64,000 nt of DNA. It comes from Homarus americanus (taxonomy: Eukaryota; Arthropoda; Malacostraca; Decapoda; Nephropidae). Position 1 is the stretch's first letter, and the number at the start of each line of letters is the position of its first letter. A program made the translations under genes and the position numbers. Under the pieces are notes generated by a model. It was not told where the DNA came from, searched no databases, and was given only the letters and a program-made list of their open reading frames with translations. The stretch lies in contig NW_024744482.1 in assembly GCF_018991925.1 (NCBI RefSeq), forward strand, positions 530,001-594,000, given 5' to 3'. Shown here piece by piece: positions 39,949 to 52,904 of the stretch.

Positions 39949-40217
39949 AGAGGGGGGGTAACAGGTGGAGAAGGTGGAGAGGAGGGGGAAGAGGGAGGGA
40001 GATGAAGAGAGGGAGGGGGAGGTAGGAAGAGGAGAAGGGAGGTGAAGGAGAAGGAGGGGGGGAAGGGGGAGGAGGAAAAGGAAGGGGAAGAGGGGCGGAA
40101 GGAGTAGACAGGAGAGGGAGAAAATGGGAAGGGGGAAAAGGAAGGGGTAATAGGGGAAAGTGGTTAGGATGAGGAAACGGTAAGGAAGGGGGAGAAACAG
40201 GAGAAGGGAAGGGGGGG
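39949..40217 (+). repeat. Long purine tract (homopurine/homopyrimidine)
   Basis: About 270 bases are almost all G and A on the plus strand (GGAGG, GGGGGAAG, GAGAGGGAG), interrupted only by occasional C or T. The minus-strand Leu/Pro/Ser/Phe frame (39946-40236) is the tract translated. Confidence 0.93.
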
Positions 40218-40219
40218 GC

Positions 40220-40649
40220 AATAAATCAATATTCATTTCAGAATAAAAAAAAATAGTTTACGAAAAAAAATTGAATCAGACCACAACAGATAGAATGTAT
40301 ATAAAAGTATAATATAAACAAAACATATACATTCTACTAGTGTGGATTGGCCTGTTGCTCGATAAGACTACGTTAATCTGAGGAGATAATGTAAATTTAC
40401 GACACCTGATAAAGTGGTGACTAGGTGGCATTCATTGAGTTGTTACGTCGGCAAAAAGATAATAAAAATACACGTGTATACTGCTCATACATACACGAAA
40501 AATACATAAATATACACCAATATACACCTTTCTCATACACTGGAACGTTCGACTGTATAGAAATAGTGAGCCACAATTAAAAAAAATGGTTTAAAAATGC
40601 TTATGATATTTTGATGATCGTATTGATGTATTTACTATGAACACAAAGG
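40220..40649. other. AT-rich sequence, no gene seen
   Basis: No recognisable feature. Confidence 0.45.
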
Positions 40650-41580
<931 letters not shown>

Positions 41581-41585
41581 GAGCA

Positions 41586-41642
41586 ACGAGAGAGGGAGAG
41601 AGAGGGAGGGAGGGATGGAGAGGGAGGGAAGGGGAGAGGGAC
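41586..41642 (+). repeat. GAGGG purine tract
   Basis: GAGAGGGAGAGAGAGGGAGGG-type units on the plus strand. Confidence 0.9.
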
Positions 41643-41779
41643 ACACAGCCAAGCATGAGATGAGGCCATTCGACATGCTTATCACCCGGCTGCCTTCTTT
41701 GGTGAAACTCTCCAACGGGACCTCGTCAGATATCAAGGTTGCACCCGTCAGAAGTCCAGTCCCATTATTTCAACGGTAT

Positions 41780-42005
41780 CAAATCCCCCTCCTCCTCAAG
41801 GGTACCCCTCCCCCCACACACACCCAGGAATCAAATCCCCCTCCTCCTCAACCCAGGAATCAAATCCTCTCCTCAAGGGTAACCCCCCCACCCACTCACA
41901 CCCACACACCCATCCATCCTCCTCAAGGCACCCTCCCCCACACACACCCAGGAATCAAATCCCCCTCCTCTCAAGGGTACCCCCCTCCCCCACACACACG
42001 GGACC
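41780..42005. repeat. C-rich ~60-bp degenerate repeat
   Basis: AATCAAATCCCCCTCCTCCT, CAAGGGTACCCC and CACACACACCC recur three to four times with indels. A plus-strand Pro/His-rich frame (41615-42097) is its translation. Confidence 0.88.
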
Positions 42006-42261
42006 TCAGGGTCCCCCTATCCAGGGGTAGGAATCCCTCCTCCACCTCCCTCACCCAAGGATGCCCGGGACGTTCCTTAAAGTTATTTCCTCCCTGACAT
42101 TGAGGACTTTCAGAGACCACATATTCCCCGGAGGTATGAACTAACGACAAAAACATAGTAGCTAAGGTCGTGTCCTAATTACTCTTATGGTTTATTGGAA
42201 TCCCTTTAGATTAAACACCTCAGTATTTCACCAGACGATTAATCACCCTAACGCTACCTGT

Positions 42262-42295
42262 GGAGGTTAGGTTAGGTTACGTTAGGTTTGGTTAG
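42262..42295 (+). repeat. Short TTAGG-type tract
   Basis: GGTTAGGTTACGTTAGGTTTGG, four to five partly diverged units. Confidence 0.8.
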
Positions 42296-42384
42296 AGTTA
42301 AGGAGTTTAGAGGGGAGGTGGAGATTTACCATACTATCGTTTGAGAATCTGGTCATTTATCGAGCATTTACCTGATTCTTTATC

Positions 42385-42650
42385 TAATATTTACATGAGT
42401 TCCTTACCTAGCGTTCATTTAAGCTTCTCACCTGTGTTTTTCCACCACCATAAATCACCTAAGCTCCTCGCCTAACAATCGCCTCAACTCGTAAACCTAA
42501 CCTAACTTAACACAACATAACCTAAGCCCCTCATCCGACAGTCACCTAAGCTCCTCACCTAACATTCACCTGAGGACCCCACCTGACATTCCCCTGAACT
42601 CCTCACCTAACGTTCACCTGAGCAACCCACCTGACATTCACCTGAGCTCG
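42385..42650. repeat. Degenerate CACCTGA/CACCTAA ~22-bp repeat
   Basis: Units of the type TCACCTGAGCTCCTCACCTAACATT recur with many changes; includes CCTAACCTAA at about 42497. Confidence 0.75.
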
Positions 42651-42787
42651 GCCACCGTACTTCTTCAGGTCACTAATTTCATAATCATAGAGGGAACTTT
42701 AACCTCGCTGATTGTTATCGTAATTACGGGGACTCAGGAGAGATTAAATGAAGAGACTGGAACACTTCTGGTGAGAATTTTCAGTGG

Positions 42788-42950
42788 ACGATGATGATGA
42801 TGATGGTGGTGGTGATGATGATGATGATGATAATGGTGGTGGTGATGATGATGATGATGGTGGTGGTGATGATGATGATGATGATGATGATGATGGTGGT
42901 GATGATGATGATGATGATGATGATGGTGGTGATGATGATGATGATGATGG
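42788..42950 (+). repeat. Compound (GAT)n/(GGT)n trinucleotide array
   Basis: Blocks of four to eight GAT units separated six times by GGTGGT or GGTGGTGGT. Open frames on both strands (poly-D/G, poly-I/T) are artefacts. Confidence 0.97.
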
Positions 42951-43009
42951 TATGAGGCGACGTTACAGGTGATGAGGTGAACAAAGGTGACAGAATGGGT
43001 GAAAAATAC

Positions 43010-43011
<2 letters not shown>

Positions 43012-43049
<38 letters not shown>
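43012..43049. repeat. (CT)n microsatellite
   Basis: About 19 CT units. Confidence 0.96.
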
Positions 43050-43052
<3 letters not shown>

Positions 43053-43350
43053 GATAGAAAAGCCTCCAGCTGACCAATTATATACCCGATAAAGATTTAT
43101 ACCGCGTCTTGTAAGGGGAAATTAATGAATAAGTAAATAAACATTACAGCTATTCCCCCATTGCGTCTGATTAATCTGGCACTGGAGCCCAGGACACAGA
43201 TGTGAACGAGGACAGACAGGGCGAATCTGTTGGACCTGTCGCTCTCTATAATTATATTGCAATGGATGAGGCAATATCTCTTGACAGCCGTATATTTTGG
43301 CTACTACAATATGTGTGTGTCATAATGTGTGGCGCGGTGCTTATAAACAG

Positions 43351-43417
<67 letters not shown>

Positions 43418-43490
43418 AATGCCGTCTCTGACGATTTAAGGGTATAATTTGATGCAATCCTACGGGGACACACACACATACACACACCAC

Positions 43491-43551
<61 letters not shown>
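43351..43551. repeat. Paired (CA)n arrays
   Basis: About 32 CA units at 43351-43415 and a CA array with CATA and CCACAA changes at 43468-43551. Confidence 0.97.
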
Positions 43552-43552
<1 letters not shown>

Positions 43553-43787
43553 GGTTTAAAATCCCACACACACACATTCCAGGGTTTAAATCCCAATTGT
43601 AGTCTTCTTTGCCTACGAGTGGTCCACTGTGTTTGTAAACGGAGGTGCTTCGAAAAAGGTTGTTATCTGTAGAATTGTTAGTGCCTATTCGTTTGTCTCT
43701 TGTCTTACTATGTACTGTACCTTAATTCTTGTCCTAATGTGAAGGTGTGGCTATAGGCCTTTTGAAATCACTGTGACAGGATTGTTA

Positions 43788-43865
43788 TCATTATTATTAT
43801 TATCATTATTATTATTATTATTATCATTATTATTATTATTTTTTAATTTATTTATTTATTTATTT
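43788..43865. repeat. (TTA)n/(TTTA)n compound repeat
   Basis: TTATTATCA blocks followed by TTTATTTATTTATTTA. Confidence 0.9.
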
Positions 43866-44196
43866 TATCCTGCTTTTCGTTGTTCAGAGTTTATTCAGAG
43901 ACCAGGACAGTTATAACTAGTTGAGCGGTGACGTCATGTTGTTTTGTTGTTTATATACCCCAGGCCTGTTCGAGACCCCGCACGTAAACTATACATAATG
44001 TTGGAAGAGTACCACGACCTGGTTAATATAAATCAAAATTAACTTAATCTATCCCAAGGATCTTAGGGTAATTTTTAGCTTTGCCTTGTAACCAGTGGAC
44101 ATATTTTTGTACACTTTAAAAAAACTTCACCACTTAAAGATAATACTTAAGTATACCATTACGAACGGACTACCATAAACGTCGGACCCAAGGTGA

Positions 44197-44199
<3 letters not shown>

Positions 44200-44252
<53 letters not shown>
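44200..44252. repeat. (CA)n microsatellite
   Basis: About 26 CA units. Confidence 0.97.
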
Positions 44253-44254
<2 letters not shown>

Positions 44255-44279
44255 TAACTGTACTAAAAAGGATAAATCA

Positions 44280-44512
44280 CCAATAAACTGATAAATTTAT
44301 ACAACGGACAAATATAATAATAAATTCTTAGTTTGTATATACACCTGTAGCTATATTTATATCGGACAAAAATACTAATACAATCAGACACACACTGGAC
44401 AAAAATACTATTAGTTATTGATACTGGACAAAAAATACAAATACAATTACATACACCGGACAAAAAATATTATTAGTCATTTTATACGGACAAAAATATT
44501 CATAAAATCAAC
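44280..44512. repeat. Diverged ~45-60-bp tandem repeat
   Basis: CGGACAAAAATA(C/T)TAATA units followed by variable AT-rich sequence recur about five times. Confidence 0.8.
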
Positions 44513-44889
44513 CTAACACACGTCACAATTAGTCCCCCCCAAAATACATGACCTTATACACGTTCTCACACCATATCAACATCAACAAGCGTGGCAGGTG
44601 TGATAAATAATGTTGAGTCAAGTAAAGCGCAGTTTGGTTACTTTTTGTTGATTTTTTTTAGTAATACTTGATATGCAATTAAAATCATCAGATGGGGAAA
44701 AAAAAAATCTCTGCTGAGCAACTTCTTTAGGTGATCTACTTGATATGTTGAAGATCTGACAGTTCCAGTGGTTCTGCCTAACACACGGAGCTTGAACACA
44801 CAATATGGCGTCATATTTTGTAAACAAACCAAGTCCTAGTGATATGGTGTTTCACAGGGTGGGTTGCTGAAGCCTATAGGGAAACACCT

Positions 44890-45135
44890 CGGTAACACAA
44901 ATGCCAACGGCAGTTACATAAAGAAATAGCAGTAACACAAAGCAATAGCAGTAACACAAAGTAGCAGTAGTAACACAAATAACAACAGCAATAACACAAA
45001 TAGCAACAGCAGTAACACAAAGCAATAACAGTAACACAAAGTAGCAGCAGTAACACAAATAACAACAGCAATAACACAAATAGCAACAGCAGTAACACAA
45101 AGCAATAGCAGTAACACAAATAGCAACAACAACAA
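44890..45135. repeat. Higher-order repeat, 80-bp unit
   Basis: A basic AGTAACACAAAGCAATAGC motif of ~16-20 bases is organised into an 80-base higher-order unit. Copies 44931-45010 and 45011-45090 differ at only a few sites, and a third begins at 45091. Minus-strand Cys/Tyr/Leu/Val frames are its translation. Confidence 0.92.
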
Positions 45136-45299
45136 TAACAAAAAAGTAGCAGCAGTAGTTAACAAAATCAACAGTAACAGTACCAACAAAGAAACAGTAC
45201 CAGTAGTAATAACGCAACAGTAGCCACGGTAACAAAACAGCAACACAAAAGCAATAGTAGCAGCACTAACAACAAAGAAACAATAACAATGAAGAAACA

Positions 45300-45545
45300 A
45301 TAGGTTACAGCAAAGTAAAGTAACAGTAACAACAACTCAACAGCAGGAAAGTAACAGTAACAAAAAAGCAACAGACAATACGGAATAGAATCGATAAAGT
45401 AACAGAAATTTGGTAACATAAACAACAAAGCAACAGACAATAAATAACAGAAACAAAGCAACAGACAATAAGTAACAGAAACAAAGCAACAGACAATAAG
45501 TAACAGAAAAAAAAAAAACAGACAATAAGTAACAGAAACATAACT
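45300..45545. repeat. Related 28-bp repeat
   Basis: Units of CAAAGCAACAGACAATAAGT plus AACAGAAA, most regular from 45425 to 45540. Shares the GTAACA/CAACAG theme with the 80-base array. Confidence 0.9.
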
Positions 45546-45791
45546 AAACACACCAGTAAAATATTAGCAACATATACTTCAGAATTATCATATAAATATC
45601 AACAACAGGAAGATAACAACAACGAAGAAAAATAACTTTCTACTTATAAAAACAAATAGGATAATTTCTACAACACAAATACTCACTAGCATCTGTTTAA
45701 GTATTCCCATAAACATTCATAAGACTGACTAAAATAATCCCGGGTGTAGAGTATAGTTGAACCTTGGTAATACGCGTAGGAAAAATACGTG

Positions 45792-45792
45792 G

Positions 45793-45826
<34 letters not shown>
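45792..45826. repeat. (TAGA)n microsatellite
   Basis: Eight TAGA units. Confidence 0.96.
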
Positions 45827-45892
45827 TATATTCAGTAAAATCCTCATATAACTTTACAACTGTTAAAACATGTATATAAGCAATTCATGTAT

Positions 45893-45957
45893 GTAGACAG
45901 AACGGGTATATAGTTCAGCATGTATTATAGACAGAACGGGTATACATAGACCGTGTA
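45893..45957. repeat. Short direct duplication
   Basis: TAGACAGAACGGGTATA occurs twice, 38-39 bases apart. Confidence 0.85.
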
Positions 45958-46139
45958 AGTATACAAGCTGTATTGTAAAAGAATTCAAGGAATAACTAAT
46001 ATATTACGCGGTCAATATGGATATATATGTGGTCAAAAATTGCCTCCAAATAATAAAATGTAATAAGCTGAAGAAAGAGATATAAGTGAGTTATGCCTAA
46101 ACACACTGCATAGAAAACGAGGCACAGGCTAGAGCAAAA

Positions 46140-46870
46140 ATCAAGAGATGATAACTGTGTCTAACCTTCAGGCCTAATAGCACACAGATTCTCTTTTATC
46201 GCTACTTTCCCTCCATGACTCTCACTGTATGTTGCCTTGGGGTAAAGTAACAGAAAAGTAAGATTGTCTGGTCGAACATCAAACCATATTGGGTGGTGTG
46301 TGAGCGATCTACTACACTGTGTAAAAATAATATATAATGTGTGTAAGCGTGGATTTATATACCAAATTACCATTGCCGTGTTATTTGGGTTATTTTTATT
46401 AGTGGTTAATACTAATAAACACAAAATAAAATCTCAAGAAGTAATCCTGTAGTTAAGGCAATAATCCCTTTTCTCAGGAGGTATTGATAACTACTAAATT
46501 GGATATGGGAGAGAAATACAATAGGCTATGTGTTTGTTGTTAATTACGGATAGTCCATAATCTTAAATAAAAAAATGTATAGGCCTATTACTATACATTA
46601 CTCAGGCAACTCGAGAATAAATAAATCCAAATATCACCACATTAACTCTATTATCTGCATCACTTCCCCCTTTACACCATGATACACTTCCTTGGTCACG
46701 CTTTTCCTTGTGTTACAAAAAGACATATTTTAAATAAGAAAATTCACATACACCACTGAAGCATTCTATAAACAGATTTAACCCGGTAATTCAAATGAGG
46801 CTATCAATACCTACTGGGTGTTCCAAATTACTTAATAACAACAATACCATGCATTTCTTAGGTGGTGAGG
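46140..46870. other. Unassigned sequence, no gene seen
   Basis: A minus-strand frame (46161-46424, 87 codons) is open but unrecognised. Confidence 0.4.
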
Positions 46871-46872
46871 TA

Positions 46873-46943
46873 TATGTACAGTTGCCAGCAAAAGTCCTCC
46901 CACAACAGGGCTGTGGGAGGACTTTTGCTGGTAACTGTACATA
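46873..46943. mobile_element. Near-perfect 32-bp inverted repeat with 7-base loop (Tc1/mariner-like mini-MITE)
   Basis: Left arm 46873-46904 and right arm 46912-46943 are reverse complements over all 32 bases except one position that forms a G-T pair. The loop is ACAGGGC. Starting at CAGTTGCCAGCAAAAGTCCT (46879) and ending at its complement (46937), the 59-base core is bounded on both sides by TA. The CAGT....CAAAAGT arrangement and TA flanks are typical of Tc1/mariner terminal inverted repeats (family knowledge). The reading as two terminal repeats joined with no interior is inference. A hairpin RNA precursor is an alternative. Confidence 0.75.
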
Positions 46944-46944
46944 C

Positions 46945-48595
46945 CGATATATATATTTGTTAATTATCCAAATGCAGTTAAATTCGCTTCCGGAACACCT
47001 CCCCCCCCCAAAAAAAACATAATCGGACACATCGATATAACTAACCTGCTAGCTATATTAGGTTAGGTGAGTAGGTTTCGGGAACCCCTCTGCTGCTCTT
47101 GAGAATGAAAGTGAACACTCATTGAATTCTGCTAGATTTTAGGAGCAACGAATTTCTGAAAAATGCCAAAGATGATAAACACTGTTCAGTATATCACCCA
47201 GTGCTAATATCAACGTTCAGTAATGGTTTGTTTTAGTTTATAAAAGCCGCTGTTACCATGACTGACTTGTCTTGGTGACATTCTTTCGACGCACTACATA
47301 TACAAAAAAAAGAACGAAGCCTATCGAGGTTTAAGATGCTTACACCAGGTTCGTTTTATCCTCGAGATAAGAAAATGTAACAATATAGTTAACGCAGGTG
47401 CCACCTTTCGTATACTATGACCAAAGTTATAATACGATAAATAACATGACAATATATTACGTGTACTCACCTAGCTGCTGTGTCTGCTCGTGACCGTCAC
47501 TAATCTTACTCAAATTAACAGTAACGATGTAATATGTTATTTAGTCCACTGGAATTATATTAATAATATAAAACGGTAGTCATTATAGTCATTGAAATCC
47601 TTATAATTCGGGTCAAATTGCTTAGCACACGCACTAAAGAACACTTTTGTTTACATAGTGACACGTTTAGTCTGCAGCCGTCACCAGAAATATCACTTTA
47701 ATTAGTTTATAAGTCTTTCAGCGCAGGAATTTCGTTCCATAAATTCTAGAAAGTTTTTTCTATTGCATTAAAAATTCGAAATAAAAAACAAATGCACCCG
47801 TACACACTGACGGCGCCAATAGTTTGGTATGTTGCTGGCAGGTGTTACTTTTTACAATTATGGAAATCTATTTCATTATTCAAAATTTATTTCATCCACC
47901 CTATCCTATACAGGAAATAATAGTAATAAGTAAAAAAAAACAGGACCATAATATTGTTACTCAACAAGGTAATAATCATGTATACAATCAATATAACTTT
48001 CGGAAAGTGTATTACATACGGGCGACAGGACTCTTCCTTCCCCTATCATTATTCTTTATGTTATTAGTAGTATTTATCTATTTTATTATTATTGGTAGCA
48101 GCATTATTATTATTAATATTATTATTTATTCTGTTGTCCAACGGAATGACGAAAAAGAAATGGCCTTCTTTGTGTTAGTGAGATCTGTTCGTACGCCCGG
48201 CAGCGAATACAATTAAAAATCGCGGAAAAACTCTCTCAAGCGGAAAATAACAATGTCATTCAGACAAGGCAGACTAACGCATCCCTAAAAAAAAAGATGA
48301 TAAACAAAGCTAAGACTAATGACAATTCAATATATTTCTTCATTTCATAAAGATCTTTAGAACTGAGTTTGTTTAAAGGTGTTGGAAATTGTAATCTAAT
48401 GCTCTTTAACTGTGTTTGTCTGCGACGTTTAAAACACTTGCTTGATACTTTTGTTCTTCGTCCTGTCAGTTTTAGATGACTTCCCACATCAAAGAAAACT
48501 CATGAGATAGATTCTGCTTACTTATGCAATTTACATGTGCTCTGGAAGAAGATCTTGACTCATTTATTTGACTGTGCCTTTACCTCTTTTTCGCC
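46945..48595. other. AT-rich sequence, no convincing gene
   Basis: A 130-codon plus-strand frame (47824-48216) contains a very hydrophobic Ile/Phe/Leu stretch but lacks start context, family resemblance or sequence complexity; a single TTAGG pair at 47059. Confidence 0.4.
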
Positions 48596-48599
48596 TCTC

Positions 48600-48680
48600 C
48601 CTTTCTTCTTCATCTCTCCTTCTCTTCGGTACCTCTCCCTCTCTTCGGTACCTCTCCCTCTCTTCCTAACCTCTCCCCTC
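48600..48680. repeat. Pyrimidine-rich 20-bp duplication
   Basis: TCTTCGGTACCTCTCCCTC occurs twice in tandem, with a decayed third unit (TCTTCCTAACCTCTCCCCTC). Confidence 0.85.
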
Positions 48681-49319
48681 TTACTCGGATTTCTTTTAGC
48701 CAGGCAGCGATGAGCACACTGCATGTCACTTCATCACAACCTCGACGTGACCAAGGAACACCTCTTGACCTGGTACGCCCTCTGCCAGCTTCCCTTGGTC
48801 TCATTGTTTGACGAAGCTCCTGCCTTACCCAATGGACCATGTTTAACAAGATCTCGGAGTCTGCTGCCGTGTCTGCTCTATTTGTGGTCTGCTGTCTGCT
48901 TATTCCTGGTGGCTATTTTAAATATTTTTCCCCTTTTTTCAGTGTTTTTATCAAGATTGCAGTGTCTGCTTTATTTATGATCTGCTATATGTTATTTGTT
49001 TGTCTTTTGTTTGAGAAATCTTTGTGTATCCGCCGAGATTTGGGAAAAAACCCCAAATATAGAAACAAAGAAAATGTGGCTTCTATCAACACACAAAAGA
49101 TACCCAACTATTACAAAATCTGCTCCAAGTTGTTCAAAGACCCACGTCCTGTTATTACTGATATATATTTTGGGTTTTTCTAGGTACGTTATGCTTAGTC
49201 TTCTTCCAATCTTATTACCTCCTTAGGCTAGTCTTCCTCTCTTGAGCACCCGAACACATAGCACCTGCCGCGTTCTTGCCTGACAGGGAAGGATACTGTG
49301 ACATGGACAGCCCCCGATC

Positions 49320-49420
49320 AAGGTGTGTTCCTTTGTGACAGCTGCTCTCATTAACAGCTGCGTCCTTGTGACAGCCGTGTCCTGCTTGATAGCTGGACTT
49401 ATCTGTCTGGAGGCTGTTGC
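49320..49420. repeat. Degenerate GTGACAGC(T/C)G repeat
   Basis: TTGTGACAGCTGC, TTAACAGCTGCG, TTGTGACAGCCGTG and TTGATAGCTGG recur every 17-26 bases. Confidence 0.65.
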
Positions 49421-49499
49421 TGTCTGTATCCCACACCACTCATGTGAACACCGCCACTGCCACGTGACATCTGCACGCAACTAACTCTGGCTGTTTTTT

Positions 49500-49710
49500 T
49501 TTGGCTGAACCCGATGTGGATTATGTCATCGCTAATTGAACTTAGTAACGTGGACTATGTGGCCTCCTGTGCTCAATGAGTCCAACATGGATTGTTTGGT
49601 TATTGATTGAACTCTGCGTGGATTGTGTGGTACCTTTTTGAACTTAGCGTGGACTTTGACGTGCCTTTTTGACCTTAGTGTGGATTCGTTGGGATTCTTT
49701 GTTGAACTAA
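49500..49710. repeat. Degenerate ~42-bp repeat
   Basis: TTGAACTTAGCGTGGAC-type units recur about five times, clearest at 49600-49700. Confidence 0.75.
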
Positions 49711-52482
49711 ATACTCCTTAAGCAAATTCCAGTTGTCTTACGGTAAATAAGCTAAATACTCAGTTAGTATGACTCAGTAGATCTTCTTTGTCAATTATCT
49801 TCCATTTCCTCATCTCACTCGACTTTTCTCTTAAGGCTTACAGTTTCAGGTTGTATGTAAAAAGAATGTAAGAATGTGTGTGTGTGTTGGAGGGGAGTGC
49901 GAGGAGACCAAGGATAACTATTTTCCACTGGATATAAGATAAACAAAATATTACTTAAATACTGTGAAAAATGAATATGCAAATGTAGACAGCTGTTAAT
50001 GAAAGACACACACACACACACAAACACACAGGGAGGAAGCTGTTAACACATGCCACTATAATTCCCAGACCTTAAATTCTCTCAGTGTTACAGTTCAACT
50101 TTTAAGCTACGTATCATTGCTTCCTTTTTCCTTCGTCTGCTTCATCTCACCAATTAGATCAGCGAGAGTTCCTTTGTTCTGGCCACTATTGTTTTTTCCC
50201 CTTTTCCCCCTAAAGGAACTACATTTCCTTGACGTGGTAATCAAGTTGTAAGAATTTTGACATCCGGAACGTTATATAGTGTGATGGTGACCCGAGGAAA
50301 AATATTGCTTATGGTTGTTTTATCTTGTGACAATTAATGTTTCCTTTATGGCTCACGGAGTTGCAGCTGTTACTGTTGTTGTCTGAAGTGTTTGTATTAT
50401 GTCTCTCTGTCTGTTAATGACTACAGCGTTTAATGACCATCGCTTATCTACTTCAAGGTTTGTAATCGTGGAATTACCGCCATTAAAGTGTTACACTGAC
50501 AGATAATCCTCAGACATACTTTGTATATAAATATAAGAAAGAAAACACAAGTATTTTTCTCTTGGCTGCATAATATCTTCATGTAAAATGTAAATACAAG
50601 CATGTAGTTTAGAGTTGCTGATCCGTGCAAGAAAACATCAGTATTTTGCCTCAACCCGTAGTGTTGTGCAGTGATCCAGTGATGTAGTATGACAGTTATA
50701 CCCTATAAACTATCCCTTAGATGAGATAATTAGCGCACTGTGGTAATTAATAAGCAGTTATAGTAGTAGATAAGTATGTTTGTGGGCCCATAGTCGACCC
50801 TGTGTGGTGTGTACCGTGTATGGTCTCGGTGTGGTCGGTTTCAAGTATGCTCGGCGGTATGTGTCGGATCTGTCGGTAGTAAATATTGATAATTGACAGC
50901 ATAATATTGGGTGTGGAAGGGAATTACGACTCTTAATAATACTTTGGCGTCCAGCTTTTAGTCAGTATTGACGTAGAGAAAACAGAGATGAATATGTGGT
51001 CTCTGGATTTTGATGTCTAATAAGCATATATTTTTTCCCCCTTACTACAATATTATCCTTATACACGACACATAAACGTACAGATTTATCCCACTGGAGA
51101 CGGTGTTGCTGCAGTGCCCCATTGACCTTGACCTCTGATCCAGTTTCAAAGAAATGACCCAAACCACTACCGGGTGACCTGTATTTTAACCCCAGACGGC
51201 GAACAAGAGGGCTAGGGGGGAGGCGGATGGCTTGAGAGTCTGTAGAGTCACTGGTGCAGACTGACTGACTCAAACCACTCTTCCTCCTTCTCTTTCCTCC
51301 CTTGAGCTATGTCACATCTCCACCTCTTCCCCTTCCCTATCCTTGAACTATATCACCTCCACCACTCCCTCACCTCCTGCATCTCATCCCGTAAATGACA
51401 TCTCCCACCCCCCTCCTCCTCCTCCCCCACACCCCCCCTACCGTGACCCATACAAGGGACCTCTTCCCCGCCAGGTGTGTGAGGCGGTGATCACGATAGT
51501 CATAATGTGTGACGCACGAATACTACTAAACTTCCCCACCAAGCTCGACATCAGATAAAGGCTGTCACACCGTGTATTTCACTCACTCCCGGAGATAATC
51601 ACGACTTACACCTCACGGACGATAGCGACCCCAAGAGTAATCTCCAGCGATAACGATGAAGCAGAAAAAAAGAATCTTAAGAGAGACATTACGTGGTTCC
51701 GCTGATGTGATCACGTGTTACATATCATAATAATGATTGAAAAGGAATAGATTTTTCGAGGGTGGAAGATCGGTGAGGGGTTGAAGGGCGCCTTGACCCA
51801 CGGCCCACATCACCCACGACTCACGATCACCGAATTAACTTCTCCCTCGACAAACGGTCTTGGAAAATATCTCTCTCTATATATTTATTAACCAGTGAGC
51901 ATTTTTCAGACTACGCTCACCCCTCCATGGAATGTTTACTGCTTATCCATCATCAGACAAATTTACGCCATTAACAAAGACCATAAAACCATCAAAGATA
52001 TATAATCAAGATAAGATTTTCGGCCGTGTTAAGATTCCTAATGGAGTCCTTATGGAGCATTATCGACGGGATGTTTTAATATCCTTTAACTGAGTTCTTA
52101 AGGAGTGTACTGATTGGCGGTGTTTACATCGATGACAACGAATAGCATTGTAAATTCTTCGAGGAAAGTTTTATTTAAGAGAAGGTTATCGCCCCTGCTC
52201 GACCGCCATGGCTTTCTGACGTCATGTATTCCCAGCTAAATTTACGTCACCAGTTAACGAATAAATTACCCACAAGTTTATGCACAAATTAAAAGATCTT
52301 CATAAATTTTAACTTGTTGTTTGGTTGTAGAGGCTGAAAAAATTGGCGGTGCTTGAATACCTGGTCAGTTAGTCTTTAATTGAGTTATAAGAACAACTAA
52401 AAACAATTGACCAGATTTTGTTATATTTTTTGTTTTAAATAAAGAACTAAGACATATTATCGACGTTTACTGCTCAATTGAC

Positions 52483-52489
<7 letters not shown>
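49711..52489. other. Mostly unassigned sequence
   Basis: About 2.8 kb with only short CA/GT runs (49877, 50008) and C-rich patches (51402-51440). A 103-codon minus-strand frame (50962-51273) is complex but unrecognised. No gene called. Confidence 0.4.
51123..51134 (-). promoter_or_regulatory. TCAAGGTCA-type orphan receptor motif
   Basis: TGACCTTGACCT is AGGTCAAGGTCA on the minus strand, containing TCAAGGTCA, the extended half-site of ERR and FTZ-F1 type receptors. A single short motif; may be chance. Confidence 0.2.

Positions 52490-52571
<82 letters not shown>
52490..52571. repeat. (AAT)n array
   Basis: About 27 pure AAT units. Confidence 0.97.
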
Positions 52572-52872
52572 CTTAAAATAATCATAATCACAAATCCCCA
52601 CACACACACAACGGTTTGCCCAGACTTGAGGCACAAATCTGGAAACATCAGACCGTAAAACTCAGAACATTGTTAGCGAGTGACTTATTCAACACACCGT
52701 AAGGGGATGGTAATAACTAGTGAGATAGTTGACACTCTAATATGGAAATTTGTAATTATCTCCAAGTGAGGCGAAGGAACGAGAGAAGGAGGATGTTGGT
52801 TGTGTTTACGTGTGTGTATGTTGTTGTTGTTCCTGTACGTGTTACCTTTTGTCGCCATAACTGTTATCGTAG

Positions 52873-52902
52873 TGTGTGTGTGTGTGTGTGTGTATGTGTG
52901 TA
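52873..52902. repeat. (GT)n microsatellite
   Basis: About 15 GT units with one GTAT change. Confidence 0.94.
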
Positions 52903-52904
52903 AA

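Noticed and set aside
46161..46424. 87-codon minus-strand frame as a gene
   Set aside because: Looks protein-like at its C-terminal half but I can name no family and see no exon borders.
46795..47030. Open frames on both strands across 46.8-47.0 kb
   Set aside because: They are produced by the palindrome, which reads alike on both strands.
47824..48216. 130-codon frame as a membrane protein
   Set aside because: The hydrophobic run comes from AT-rich ATT/TTT codons; no plausible start context or family.
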